Origin: an uncultured Rhodospirillales bacterium | Lineage (GTDB): Bacteria > Pseudomonadota > Alphaproteobacteria > Azospirillales > Azospirillaceae | DNA length: 33,863 nt | Assembly: GCA_903931735.1 (NCBI GenBank) | Contig: CAIZDL010000196.1 | Span: 1 to 33,863, forward strand | Direction: 5' to 3' | In this document: positions 22,741-32,600 of the stretch, one piece after another | Numbering within the stretch: position 1 is the stretch's first letter | Layout: each line of letters starts with the position of its first letter | Notes under the pieces: model-generated | Told to the model about the DNA's origin: nothing | The model's database searches: none | Seen by the model: only the letters and a program-made list of their open reading frames with translations | Translations under genes and position numbers: made by a program

Positions 22741-23589
22741 ATGGTCAACGCGCCCGTCATCGTCGTCCCCACGAATCAAACGTCCAGCACGTTTGATCCA
22801 GTCGCGCTGCTCAATTCTTCGCAGCAACAGGCGATCATCCGGCCGATGAATCCACCGCCCGGCATCGCGGGTTGGGTTATGGACGTGGTAGGCGACGAGG
22901 AAGTCCGCCTGACCAGCAACATCAGCGATCACTACACCGACAACAACACCACGATCCAAGACAACATCGCGCTCCCGCCGGCGGAGATCACAACGACGGG
23001 ACTTGTGGCTGAACTGCTTTTGACTCCGAGCGCCGCCGGGGCCGTCGATTCCCCTCAAAACCAAACGCAGGGCTCGTTGATTCCCATTGAAGCCTTTTTC
23101 CCCGGCTTCACGCCCCAAGCGGCGCAAATCATCGCCCAAAAGGCGGCGGCGCAAATTAACAACGACGAGAGAATCCTGACCAATAACACGCTGGCGAAGT
23201 TTCAACAGGCGCTCAGCCCACAAGAACCGGGGCAGACGCGCCAGTCGAACGCCTTCGCTTTCTTCGTTCAGCTTTGGAAAGCACGGCAGCTTTTCACGGT
23301 CGAGACCCCGTGGGGATTTTTCAACAACATGGCGATGGCCAGCCTCAGTGGAAGGCAGGGACGCGAGTCGCGTTACCAAACTCAGTTCACGATCACCTTC
23401 AAGCAAATCCGTTTCGCGGGCAGTGTCGTCATCACGGCAGGGCAGATTGTCGGACGCGCGGCAGCTTACACCGCACCGACCGTGAACAACAATCTCGGCG
23501 TCGATTCGGGGCTGACCCCGGAACAGGCCGTGACGGAGTTCGCCAACATCGGACGCGGCGCATTCAACCTTCCTCCTGTGCTACCCTAA
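22741..23589 (+). CDS. Dit-like tail/baseplate protein
   Basis: 282 aa, ATG 22741, one base after the tape-measure stop. SNISDHYTDNNTTIQDNIAL near residue 60 and VETPWGFFNNMAMASLSGRQ followed by SRYQTQFTITFKQIRF match the distal-tail-like (Dit-like) domain of myophages located directly after the tape measure. It joins the tube end to the baseplate hub. Ends in TAATG overlap. Confidence 0.75.
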   Translation: MVNAPVIVVPTNQTSSTFDPVALLNSSQQQAIIRPMNPPPGIAGWVMDVVGDEEVRLTSNISDHYTDNNTTIQDNIALPPAEITTTGLVAELLLTPSAAGAVDSPQNQTQGSLIPIEAFFPGFTPQAAQIIAQKAAAQINNDERILTNNTLAKFQQALSPQEPGQTRQSNAFAFFVQLWKARQLFTVETPWGFFNNMAMASLSGRQGRESRYQTQFTITFKQIRFAGSVVITAGQIVGRAAAYTAPTVNNNLGVDSGLTPEQAVTEFANIGRGAFNLPPVLP

Positions 23590-23951
23590 TGAACCTTATC
23601 ACTGGACTGACCGACGATCCCGCGCAGAACGCCACCGTCACTCTACCTGACGGCAGCACCGCCATCCTGTCGCTGAATTACTCGCCGCAGCAACTCGGAT
23701 GGTTCTTCGGGGTGCAGTATCCGACCAATGGATTCAACGTCACCGGCCAACGGCTCTGCACCTTTCCCAACGTCCTGCAACAGTTTCAGAACGCAATCCC
23801 GTTCGGAGTTGCCTGCATCACTGTCGATGGCTCCGAACCCACCGGAGAGGAGACCTTCGTTGACGGCACGACCGACCTTTACCTGCTGAACTCGAATGAC
23901 GTGGCCTACGTCAACGACGTGGTTTTCCTCAACCAGTCGCCAGCCTTGTGA
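23589..23951 (+). CDS. Baseplate plug-like protein, 120 aa
   Basis: ATG 23589 overlapping the previous TAA. Compact and beta-rich, from LPDGSTAILSLNYSPQQLGW through GFNVTGQRLCTFPNVLQQFQ to DGTTDLYLLNSNDVAYVNDV. This layout fits the small baseplate plug proteins of cyanophage Pam3-type tails, between the Dit-like and hub genes. The assignment is by resemblance and position. Confidence 0.65.
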   Translation: MNLITGLTDDPAQNATVTLPDGSTAILSLNYSPQQLGWFFGVQYPTNGFNVTGQRLCTFPNVLQQFQNAIPFGVACITVDGSEPTGEETFVDGTTDLYLLNSNDVAYVNDVVFLNQSPAL

Positions 23952-23954
23952 ACC

Positions 23955-24902
23955 ATGGCTTCCCCATCCACCGTCGGAAAATGGCTACCGCGATATGAGT
24001 TGCGAGTCGAGACCGCGCCGGGACCGAGCACGGTCCAAAATCCATCCGGCGTGGACACCATTTCAATCACACTCCCGCTGACTCTTGATTTCGAGATCAA
24101 CCGGCAATTTCAAGCGCAGGCTCAGACGGGAAATTTCAAGATCAAGAATCTTAACCCGGATGATCGTGATCTGCTTTACAAGGACTGGATGAAATTCCTG
24201 CCCCAGCGGTTCGTCCAACTTCGTGCCGGGTATCCGGGGTTCACTCCGCTGATCTTCAACGGTTGGGTTCAAAACGCCTTCAGTTACCGCAATGCCGGGG
24301 AGACTGACACGATCACTGAACTGCAATGTCAAGACGGCGTTTATCAGCAAAGTCTCGGCACGCCCCCTGCTCAGGGCGTGCCCACGGTCGGCGGGGTGTC
24401 AGCGGCGACGTATTCGGAAATCCTGAACAACATCAACTCCGCGCTGCCCGGCAGCCCGCCGTCGGCGATCATTGGTAATTTTCCAACAACTCCCGTGCGC
24501 GGACTGGCCTTGGCTGGATCGACGTGGGACGTGATCCAAACGCTCGCTAACGGACAAGCCACCATTGACAACGGCCAGTTGAAATGTATGCAGCAGGACG
24601 AAGTGTTTCAGAACGCGCAACTGCCAGTCCTCAATTCTGATTCTGGTCTGCTCGGTTCGCCCCGGATTTCTAACTCCACCATCGAGGCCGATTTCCTGTT
24701 CGAGCCTCGCGTTACGCTCGGGCAACTGATTGAACTGCAAAGCGTGACCCAACGGGTTTTCAATGGTCCTTACAAGGTCATGGGCTTCGTCCATCGGGGA
24801 ACGATCAGCGGCGCGATGGACGGCGAACGCATCACGACCATGACTTTTTGGAAAGGGACCGCGCCGTTCGTCGTCATCCCCGGAAACGCCATCCTGCAAT
24901 GA
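23955..24902 (+). CDS. Baseplate hub protein (gp27/gp44-like)
   Basis: 315 aa, ATG 23955. Barrel-like N-terminal domain (YELRVETAPGPSTVQNPSGV, SITLPLTLDFEINRQF, GNFKIKNLNPDDRDLLYKDW) and LIFNGWVQNAFSYRNAGETD, plus a C-terminal GPYKVMGFVHRGTISGAMDG segment, as in hub subunits that hold the spike. Its position before the Gp138-like spike gene agrees. Stop overlaps the next ATG. Confidence 0.75.
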   Translation: MASPSTVGKWLPRYELRVETAPGPSTVQNPSGVDTISITLPLTLDFEINRQFQAQAQTGNFKIKNLNPDDRDLLYKDWMKFLPQRFVQLRAGYPGFTPLIFNGWVQNAFSYRNAGETDTITELQCQDGVYQQSLGTPPAQGVPTVGGVSAATYSEILNNINSALPGSPPSAIIGNFPTTPVRGLALAGSTWDVIQTLANGQATIDNGQLKCMQQDEVFQNAQLPVLNSDSGLLGSPRISNSTIEADFLFEPRVTLGQLIELQSVTQRVFNGPYKVMGFVHRGTISGAMDGERITTMTFWKGTAPFVVIPGNAILQ

Positions 24903-25609
24903 GTGCAAACGCCTACACCCCTTCCACGCAACAACAGGTGGCGAAACCCAACCTCGCCAATGTTATCGCGTCAAAAATCCAGCAGGCGTTGCTCACGACC
25001 AACTGCCACGCGATCGGGATCATCCAATCGTTCAACGCCACGAATCAGTCGGCCACGGTGCAGATGGCGTTGCTGCGAAACGTGCCGACCCCAAACCCGA
25101 AATTCGGGGTCACTTCCGACGAAGCCGAGATCATCTACATCCCGACGCCCTACCCCATCCTGACCAACGTGCCGGTGGCCTGCTGGGGCGGTGGCGGCTG
25201 CTCCCTGACCTTCCCCATCGCGGCAGGGGACGAATGCCTCGTCTGCTTCAACGACCGCTGCTTCGATTCCTGGTGGGCCAACGGCACGACAGCCACGCCG
25301 CCCAATGTGCCACGGTATCACGATCTCAGCGACGGCATCGCCCTCGTGGGGGTGCGGAGCGTGCCGAACGCCCTGGCCGGTTATTCAACGGCGGATGCGG
25401 TCTTGCAAAATCAGACGAAGGGGAGTCAGATCGCGCTCGGGACTCACATCCGAATCGCCAACACCACCGCCTCCATGCTCACCATCCTCAACGATCTCCT
25501 CGCCATCCTGACGACGATCAACACGGCGGGCTTCGGCGGCACCAACCATTCAGCCACGGCGGCCATCGCGGCAGCGCAGGCGCAAACGACCGCGCTGTTC
25601 AAAACCTGA
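24899..25609 (+). CDS. Central spike / Gp138 N-terminal-domain protein
   Basis: 236 aa, ATG 24899 in ATGA overlap. An OB-like N-terminal domain with HAIGIIQSFNATNQSATVQM, PVACWGGGGCSLTFPIAAGD and ECLVCFNDRCFDSWWANG, then RYHDLSDGIALVGVRSVPN: the Gp138_N layout of myophage spikes. The C terminus is an Ala/Thr-rich helix without a metal-binding tip motif. It would pierce the outer membrane. Confidence 0.8.
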   Translation: MSANAYTPSTQQQVAKPNLANVIASKIQQALLTTNCHAIGIIQSFNATNQSATVQMALLRNVPTPNPKFGVTSDEAEIIYIPTPYPILTNVPVACWGGGGCSLTFPIAAGDECLVCFNDRCFDSWWANGTTATPPNVPRYHDLSDGIALVGVRSVPNALAGYSTADAVLQNQTKGSQIALGTHIRIANTTASMLTILNDLLAILTTINTAGFGGTNHSATAAIAAAQAQTTALFKT

Positions 25610-25610
25610 C

Positions 25611-26000
25611 ATGGCTACAGCAACCCAGATGACCTTTCGGGGATTGACCGCGACCGGCGATTGGACGTGGGGCAACGGCGTGCAGAATTACCTGACGGCG
25701 GAAGCGGCTATCGAAGCCAACATCCAGACGGCGCTGCAAATCTTTCTCGGGGAGTGTTTCTGGGCCACCGGATTTGGCGTCGATTGGATCACGTTGCTCG
25801 GCTCGGCCGGCGAGGCGCAGACGGCTGCCAACATCATCCTGCAAACCCGGACGATCATCGTGCAGGCGTTCGGGGTCACGTCGGTCAACTCGGTGCGCCC
25901 GTCGTTCAATTCGTCCACCCGGCATTTCTCTCTCACCTACAACATCAGCACGATCTACGCCGTGAACGTCCTCGGCCAACTCGTCAACCCACTTTTATGA
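25611..26000 (+). CDS. Baseplate wedge protein (gp25/W-like)
   Basis: 129 aa, ATG 25611. DWTWGNGVQNYLTAEAAIEA followed by NIQTALQIFLGECFWATGFG and the terminal FSLTYNISTIYAVN resemble gp25-type wedge proteins, which have a conserved TALxTxxGExFxxxxFG segment. It sits between spike and J-like gene as in other contractile tails and joins the sheath to the baseplate. Confidence 0.78.
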   Translation: MATATQMTFRGLTATGDWTWGNGVQNYLTAEAAIEANIQTALQIFLGECFWATGFGVDWITLLGSAGEAQTAANIILQTRTIIVQAFGVTSVNSVRPSFNSSTRHFSLTYNISTIYAVNVLGQLVNPLL

Positions 26001-27178
26001 GCGTCAACGCCGTCACTCCCTCCGGTCTCACGATCCAAAGCTACAGTGACATCGTGAACGAAATCCTCAACGGGACGGCAGCGTTCGCGGGGATGTATTC
26101 GATCTACGGGGCTAACATCAACATCAACCCCAACTCCCCCGACGGCCAGATGATTAACATCGTGGCGCTGGCGAAGGAGGACATGCTACAACTGATCCAA
26201 CAGGTGAACGCCTCGTTCGATCCCGATCAGGCCGTGGGCACCGTCCTCGATCAGCGGTGCGCGATCAACGGGGTCGCCCGGACAGCGGGCACCTACACCC
26301 AAACCAACGTCTCGGTGACGGCCACACAGGCGGCGACGTTGCAAGGTCTGGACCTTTACCCCTCGGCTCCCTTCACCGTCGCCGACGCGGCGGGAAACCA
26401 GTATCAGCTTGTTACTACTTACGCCTTCTCCGGGTCCGGCACGAGCGTCCTCGTCTTTCAAGCCGCGCTGCTCGGGGCGATCCAGACCGTCACCAACACG
26501 ATCACGACCATCGTCACGCCGCAGTTGGGGGTCGCCTCGGTCAACAACCCGACGGCCGCCACCACCACGGGCGTCAACGAACAGACCGACGCCTCGCTGA
26601 AGATCGCCCGGCGTCAGGCGATTTCCAAAGCCAGCCGTGGCTTTCAAGAATCCATCTTCGACGGCGTGGCACAGGTCGCGGGCGTGACTAGCGTGCAGGT
26701 TTACGAGAACAACACCAACGGCACCGTCGGCGGCATCCCGGCGTATTCCATCTGGGTCATCGTCGCGGGCGGCGCACAACTGGCTGTAGCCACCGCCATC
26801 AACAACGCCCGTTCGCTGGGCGTGGGCATGAAGGGATCAACGACGCAAGCGGTCGTCAACCCGGACGGAAACTCCATCACCATCGCGTTCGATTACGCCA
26901 TCGCGCAGAACCTTTTCATTTCGTTCGGCTACACCGTCGTCACCGGCAGCGATCCGGGCGGTGCGTTCCTCGCGGCGCGGATCGCGGCAGAACTAACCTA
27001 CGCTCCGGGGCAGACTGCTGTGGCCAGTGTGATCTCGGCTTTGGTGCAGGCCATCGCGCCGAACATTTCCATCACTTCAATGGGCGTGAGCAACACGGCG
27101 GGAAGCTATCTCGCCACCAAACTGCCGACTGACAATCAACATCAGTGGGTCGTTTCTGCCGCCAACATCGTGACGTAA
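25997..27178 (+). CDS. Baseplate J-like protein (gp6 / Mu gp47-like)
   Basis: 393 aa, ATG 25997 in ATGA overlap. IVNEILNGTAAFAGMYSIYG and NINPNSPDGQMINIVALAKE, then FDPDQAVGTVLDQRCAINGV are typical of the N-terminal part; EQTDASLKIARRQAISKASR and VYENNTNGTVGGIPAYSIWV of the J-like core. Forms the wedge ring of the baseplate. Confidence 0.88.
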   Translation: MSVNAVTPSGLTIQSYSDIVNEILNGTAAFAGMYSIYGANININPNSPDGQMINIVALAKEDMLQLIQQVNASFDPDQAVGTVLDQRCAINGVARTAGTYTQTNVSVTATQAATLQGLDLYPSAPFTVADAAGNQYQLVTTYAFSGSGTSVLVFQAALLGAIQTVTNTITTIVTPQLGVASVNNPTAATTTGVNEQTDASLKIARRQAISKASRGFQESIFDGVAQVAGVTSVQVYENNTNGTVGGIPAYSIWVIVAGGAQLAVATAINNARSLGVGMKGSTTQAVVNPDGNSITIAFDYAIAQNLFISFGYTVVTGSDPGGAFLAARIAAELTYAPGQTAVASVISALVQAIAPNISITSMGVSNTAGSYLATKLPTDNQHQWVVSAANIVT

Positions 27179-27182
27179 TCCC

Positions 27183-27989
27183 GTGGCCGTTCTCTCCCTC
27201 ACCGACCTCTGCGACCGCTACGTTGCCTTGCTGGCATCGCAGTATCAGCAGCCGAACGCGCAACGCCAGATCGCGCTTTGGGCCAAGCAGTTCCTCGCGG
27301 ACAACTTCATCCAGTCGGTTCAATCGGCCTACAACTTTCCGGGGGCGCAGGGGACGCAACTCGACGTGTTGGGGAAATACATCGGGGTCACTCGGTTCCA
27401 AGCCCCGTCGGCGCATCCTCCGTTCTTCGGGTATTTCCCCGGTAGCTTCGGGGCGGCGCACGCGCCTGCAAATTATCAGGGAACTTGGGTGCCGGGGACG
27501 AACACGCCCACACTGGCGAATGGTGTGGGGACGAACGGGTTTTGGTATGCCGTCCAAGTGGCCGGGGTTTCGACCTCGCCGATTTCCAACACGTTCGCAC
27601 AGGGCGACATCATCTGGTATAACGGATCGGTATGGGCGCGGGACAGCACCTACAACGCCAACGGCTACAACATCCCGGCCGGCACCGCCAACGTGGGCGC
27701 GGTTTACGACACCCCCTACTACGCCATGGCTCCGCTGACCGCCTTGAGCGACGATCAATACATTCAACTCCTCTACCTTCAGATCGTCCGCAACGCCTCG
27801 AACGGTTCGCTGCCCGACATTCTCGACCGTCTGCAAAATTACTTTGGGACGGCAATCTCGTTGGTTGACAACCTGAACATGACCGTGACATACACCGTCA
27901 CGCAAGCCGTGGTTATCCTCCCTCTCACCGTCCTTCAGAACTTCCTGCCGGTCCCGGCAGGGGTCGCCGTCACCGTCAACCTCGTCTGA
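27183..27989 (+). CDS. DUF2612-like baseplate/tail protein with an inserted module
   Basis: 268 aa, GTG 27183. The two ends fit DUF2612: LLASQYQQPNAQRQIALWAK and TQLDVLGKYIGVTRF at the N terminus, LSDDQYIQLLYLQIVRNASN, GSLPDILDRLQNYFG and LVDNLNMTVTYTV at the C terminus. Between them about residues 95-160 form an extra aromatic segment (GTWVPGTNTPTLANGVGTNG, FAQGDIIWYNGSVWARD) that resembles a small carbohydrate-binding fold. Probably attaches the fibre to the baseplate. Confidence 0.78.
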   Translation: MAVLSLTDLCDRYVALLASQYQQPNAQRQIALWAKQFLADNFIQSVQSAYNFPGAQGTQLDVLGKYIGVTRFQAPSAHPPFFGYFPGSFGAAHAPANYQGTWVPGTNTPTLANGVGTNGFWYAVQVAGVSTSPISNTFAQGDIIWYNGSVWARDSTYNANGYNIPAGTANVGAVYDTPYYAMAPLTALSDDQYIQLLYLQIVRNASNGSLPDILDRLQNYFGTAISLVDNLNMTVTYTVTQAVVILPLTVLQNFLPVPAGVAVTVNLV

Positions 27990-27991
27990 CC

Positions 27992-28777
27992 ATGATTAAC
28001 CTGCCGCGCAAAACCCAGTTCCCCCTTGGATCGTCCCCGCCTGCCAACGACGCCTCGGTTTTCGGTTCCACGGCCGCCGGATCGACGGCCTACAGCGACG
28101 ACATTGTGGAACAGCAATGCGGCATTGGCGGGACGACTCCCACGGCGCAATGGCTTGCTGGTTTCCTGTCCGCGCTGGTCGGCAACGGCAGCCCAATCTC
28201 GACGGATCACGCGACGTTGTTTCAAATGCTGGCCACGCAGATCGCCTACATCCTACAAAAGATGGGGGCATACTACGACGCCAACACGACCTACTACGTC
28301 GGCGACGTGGCAACTTTTGGATCGCCGCCCGTCTCCTACCAAAGCCTGACCAACTCGAATACCGGCAACACGCCGAACACCAGCCCGGCCAACTGGGGGC
28401 CGTTCATTTCCGCGCAGACCGCGATCAATCCGGCCCTCCCGAAAGCATGGGCGGTTTTCACCGGCAACGGAACGGTCAACGTCAACTGCACCATTCAGGG
28501 CGCGATGAACGTCACGTCCGTCGTGAAACGCGGCAGCGGCAACTACGAAGTAAATTGCACCAACAGCGTCGGGAGCACGAACTACGGGGTGACGGCATCG
28601 TCGATGTTAAATAACGGTCAATCCCAAGCATCAGATGCAGGCAGTATCTTCACGATGGGACTCAACGGAGGCCCAGCAGCGGTGAAAACCGGGACACAAT
28701 TTAAGTTCTACATGCTGAACGGCAGCGGCACGCCTAGAGACACCCTCATCTGTTTCGTCGCCGTTTTCGGACCATAA
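27992..28777 (+). CDS. Tail fibre-like protein with carbohydrate-binding-like module
   Basis: 261 aa, ATG 27992. An N-terminal attachment part (QWLAGFLSALVGNGSPISTD, LATQIAYILQKMG), then AYYDANTTYYVGDVATFGSP and the YQSLTNSNTGNTPNTSPANW segment, which has the CBM5/12 layout (YxxGDxVxxxGxxYxxxxxNxGxxP...W). The remainder (about 145-261) is Gly/Asn-rich beta sequence, GSGNYEVNCTNSVGSTNYGV. Likely a receptor-binding or fibre-adaptor protein. Confidence 0.7.
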   Translation: MINLPRKTQFPLGSSPPANDASVFGSTAAGSTAYSDDIVEQQCGIGGTTPTAQWLAGFLSALVGNGSPISTDHATLFQMLATQIAYILQKMGAYYDANTTYYVGDVATFGSPPVSYQSLTNSNTGNTPNTSPANWGPFISAQTAINPALPKAWAVFTGNGTVNVNCTIQGAMNVTSVVKRGSGNYEVNCTNSVGSTNYGVTASSMLNNGQSQASDAGSIFTMGLNGGPAAVKTGTQFKFYMLNGSGTPRDTLICFVAVFGP

Positions 28778-28794
28778 CCACTCGCCAAGGAAGA

Positions 28795-28813
28795 CCGAGC
28801 CTGCCCGGCTCGG
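28795..28813. terminator. Hairpin between two fibre-region genes
   Basis: CCGAGCC (28795-28801) and GGCTCGG (28807-28813) form a 7-bp stem with loop TGCCC, 18 bases after the previous stop. No T-tract. If the next gene starts upstream at CTG 28801 the hairpin would cover that start. Confidence 0.4.
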
Positions 28814-28890
28814 AAGTCCTCCCACCATCAATCCCAGCCTACTCTCCCGTCGCCATCCGCCTTCAGTGTTCGACCGCCAGCGCGCCTCCC

Positions 28891-29664
28891 GTGCCGCCGT
28901 TCGATGTCAACACGGAGTTGCCCCCGGCGATGTGGCGGGCGCAGTCCATCGCGATTCAGGTGGGGGTTTTTCAGCCGAACGGATCGTGCGTTGACCTGAC
29001 GGATTACCAATACCTGCAACTGACCATCGCGCAGTTTCAGAACTCGCCGACGAATTTCATTTCGACCTTCGTCACGACCTCGGACATTACCCCGGTCATT
29101 TCGCAGGCGGATTGGTTGGCGGGAATCGCGCAGCAAGCCGAATTCGATCTGGCAGCCTACGAGACTGACATCACCCTTTTCGCGCAGCCTTCGCAGCCCT
29201 ACTGGATTCAATTGTCCGGCCTGAACGCGGTCGGCACCCTGATTATCCTGGCGGCGGGAACGATCAATTTTTACAACGCCGGCAGCGGAACGCCTGCCCC
29301 GGTAAAAGCGCAGACTGATTACCACGCGCAAACCAACTCGGGGGGACCGGGACTGATCCAACCGCTCTCGACGATTCATACTGAAAACGTGAACCTAACG
29401 GGATCGGGCGGCACGCGGGACTTCATTCTTTCTGCGCCATTCTTACCACAGGCAGGGGCTCGCACCTGGATCAAGTTCGCGACGGCGACTCCGGGCGTGG
29501 CCATTCCAGCCGGGATCACAGTCAGGGTCCGCAATCTGACATTCGACGGCACGATCCTCGCGCAGTTTACGACCGATGGCTACAGTTCGTCAGCCTACGT
29601 CTCGCTCTATTTCGACGGCACGGACTACGGAGTCGATCTGGTTTCTCTCCCGGCCGGTTACTGA
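28891..29664 (+). CDS. Hypothetical fibre-region protein, 257 aa, start uncertain
   Basis: GTG 28891 is the first conventional start, but the frame reads plausibly further up (IPAYSPVAIRLQCSTASAPP) to about 28831 without ATG, GTG or TTG; CTG 28801 is another option. The body has VNTELPPAMWRAQSIAIQVG and VDLTDYQYLQLTIAQFQNSP, then a C-terminal domain with FDGTILAQFTTDGYSSSAYV and FDGTDYGVDLVS. Probably a small tail or fibre-associated protein; no family named. Confidence 0.65.
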   Translation: MPPFDVNTELPPAMWRAQSIAIQVGVFQPNGSCVDLTDYQYLQLTIAQFQNSPTNFISTFVTTSDITPVISQADWLAGIAQQAEFDLAAYETDITLFAQPSQPYWIQLSGLNAVGTLIILAAGTINFYNAGSGTPAPVKAQTDYHAQTNSGGPGLIQPLSTIHTENVNLTGSGGTRDFILSAPFLPQAGARTWIKFATATPGVAIPAGITVRVRNLTFDGTILAQFTTDGYSSSAYVSLYFDGTDYGVDLVSLPAGY

Positions 29665-29673
29665 TTTTTCACC

Positions 29674-32600
29674 ATGAACATCCTTCGCAAACTCATCCTC
29701 TTGGCCAGTGTCACACTCGGCCTTCACGCGAACGCGCAGACGCCAACCAACGTACAGAAGACGACGGGAAGCAACGTCATCACGGCTCCGGTTGTCGTCG
29801 GCACGCCGAGCGCGACGATCACCACGGGTGGCATCCTCTCGCTGCAAGGCGGGACGTTTTCCTTTTCGTCGGGCACGTTCACCGGAAGCACGCCGTTCAT
29901 TCCGGCCGCGCTCATCGTTGGCTACGACGGCGGAACGGTGACGAGCGTTACTTTCTCCGTTGGCACAACGGGGTTTACCGGGACATTCGCCAACCCGACC
30001 ACAACGCCGAGCATGACCCTTGGAGGGACGCTCACTTATTCTAACGGCGGGACGGGAACCAGCAGCGCGCTCACCGGATTCTTGTTCGCCAACGGTGGCG
30101 CGTATTCGGCTACTACCAGCATCCCCAGCGGGTCGCTCTCGGGCGTCTTCACCCTCGCAGGCCCAAACACCGCGACCGGCAGCAACGCATTTTTGGGCGC
30201 GAACACGTTCAGCGGGCCGTTGACGGTCAACACCGTGAGCAACATGATTTTCGTGGATCAGGGCAGCGGGCACGACACGGGCACGCTGGCGGGCGTCATC
30301 GGCCAGCCGAATCTACCGTTCAAGACCGTGAGCGCGGCCTTTGCGGTGGCGACTTCTGGAAGCACGATCTACCTTCGCGGGAATTACACCTACACGACGG
30401 GCTCGACGCTGACCTTTCCGAGCGGCGGCAATGTGACACTGAAGGGCGACAGGCAGTTTACGACCACGATTACAAGAGGCGTGAACGTCAACGCGTTCTT
30501 GCTCACCAATGCAAACAACACCACGACGACCAGCGGAAAGGACTCCAATATCACGATTCAGGATTTGACCATCGACGGCAACGGCGCGAACCAAAGCGGG
30601 ACGTGGGGCGGCATCAACCAGACGGCTTTTTTTCAGGGCGTGGATAATCTCAGGATTGAGCGGGTCCAATTCGCCGGAGCGAAGGGGTTCAACTTCCAAG
30701 CGGCGAACTGCAACAGCGGATTCGCCAGCCAGATTTCCTATGCAGAGGCTGACAACGGGCAAGCGAACCGGGACGGCCTGCATTTCAACTCCTGCCACTA
30801 CTGGGTAATTTCCAACAGCGTCGGCGGAACCTACGACGATCAGATCGCTGTCATCGGCGACGAATACGGTTACACCCCGACAATCGCTACTGGCTCGACC
30901 TCGGACATGATCGTTATGGGCGTCATCGGCACAGGCAACACAGGCACGAATAACGTGGGTAGCGGGGTGCGAGTGGACGGCAACAGCGCAGGGGCGTATC
31001 GGATTTCGGTTTCTGGCATCACCGGGCTTTTCGCACGCGGCGGGTTGGTGGTGGATAGCACTTACACGACGGCGAGCGTGATTGAGGGGTTGGTTGTTAA
31101 TGGCGTCGATGTCATCCTTCCTGCTGGGGCGACACGCGGAGCCATCGACATTTCGAGCACGGTTTCGTCCATGACGATCTACTCAGGAAACAACACGAAC
31201 GCCGTCAGCAACGGAGGATCAGTGACGACCTGGATCCAACCTTCAACCTTCACTGGCATGACCGGATGGGTCACTGACCTGACGATGATCGGCGGCCAGT
31301 TCTGGGGCAGCACGACAACCGCGAGCTACATCGGGAACGCGGATTTGGTTTTGCTCAATGGCGGGGGTGTGACGAGAGGGAAGATTATCGGGGCGACGAT
31401 GCATGATTCGAGCAACGCGCACACGGCGGGCGCGATCCTTTACACCCTGACCGGAAGTTACGGCGTCATCACACTGGAAAACTGCACGACGGAAAATATG
31501 GATCAGATGGTCAACATCCTGAGCGATCCGGGCGCGGATGCCGTCCTCAACATCTTCAACAGCCAGCAGACGGGAGCCAGCAGTGGAACGCATTCCATGG
31601 TGCAAATCGCGGCGAGCACCAATGGGCGGACGATCAACGTCCTCAACGACACCACAGACGGCGTTGCAGGGCTCGTCTCTGGCGGCGGGGGCTTCAGCTA
31701 CACGCCCGGCCTATTCGGATTCAACACCGGCCCGCAGATCGGCACCGGACTGGCCGAGTGGCAGGTTGGCGGGAGCAACGAAGTTTTCAACTCAGCGGTG
31801 ACGGAAAGCCGTGTCCTGTTCGGCGCGGTGACTGGAACGACATCGGGGACGTTTTCCATCGGCCTTGACTCGGCTCTTGGCGGCGCGTCCGGCGCGGAGT
31901 TTTTCATCAAAGACCTGAAGAACGCCAAGACGCTGGTTTCGATCACGTCATCGACGACCTCGAATGGGGCCAATTTCGACTTCACTGGCACAGGGCACTT
32001 TCACAACAACTTCCTGATCGACAACGGCGGCACGTTCACAGACACGCTCGGGCAGGTCATCACGGGCTCGATTTCAGCCACCACCCTCAACGGCCTGACC
32101 CTCAGCGGCAGCGGCGGCATGAACCTCGGCACGGGCACGCTCTCGCTGGCGAGCGGCACGGCGACGCTGGCGGCTGGGCAGGAAGTGACGACGTTCACCA
32201 GTAGCGGCAACGACATTACGCTTACCCAAAGCGGCGCGACCTTGACCATCGCAAGCACCGTGACCCAAGGAACCGGCATCACCGCCACGGTCGGCACCGG
32301 AACGCTCGCGGGAACCGTGACCATCGCAACCACGATCACGCAGGCATCCCAGCTCGCAACCGTGACCTCCACGACCGGCCTGACGGGCAGCACCAATGGG
32401 ACGACGCTCACCATCAACTCGCCGATCACCCTCGCTGGCACCGGCACGTTCACCATGACGACCAGCACGACGTTGACCGGCGGGGGCACGATTTCCTTGG
32501 GCGGGTTTACCACGACCATCGACGCTTCAGGCCATCCGGCGTTTCGGGATTTGGCGAATACGTTTACGGCGGCGCAGACGATCAGCCTGTCCGGCGCGGG

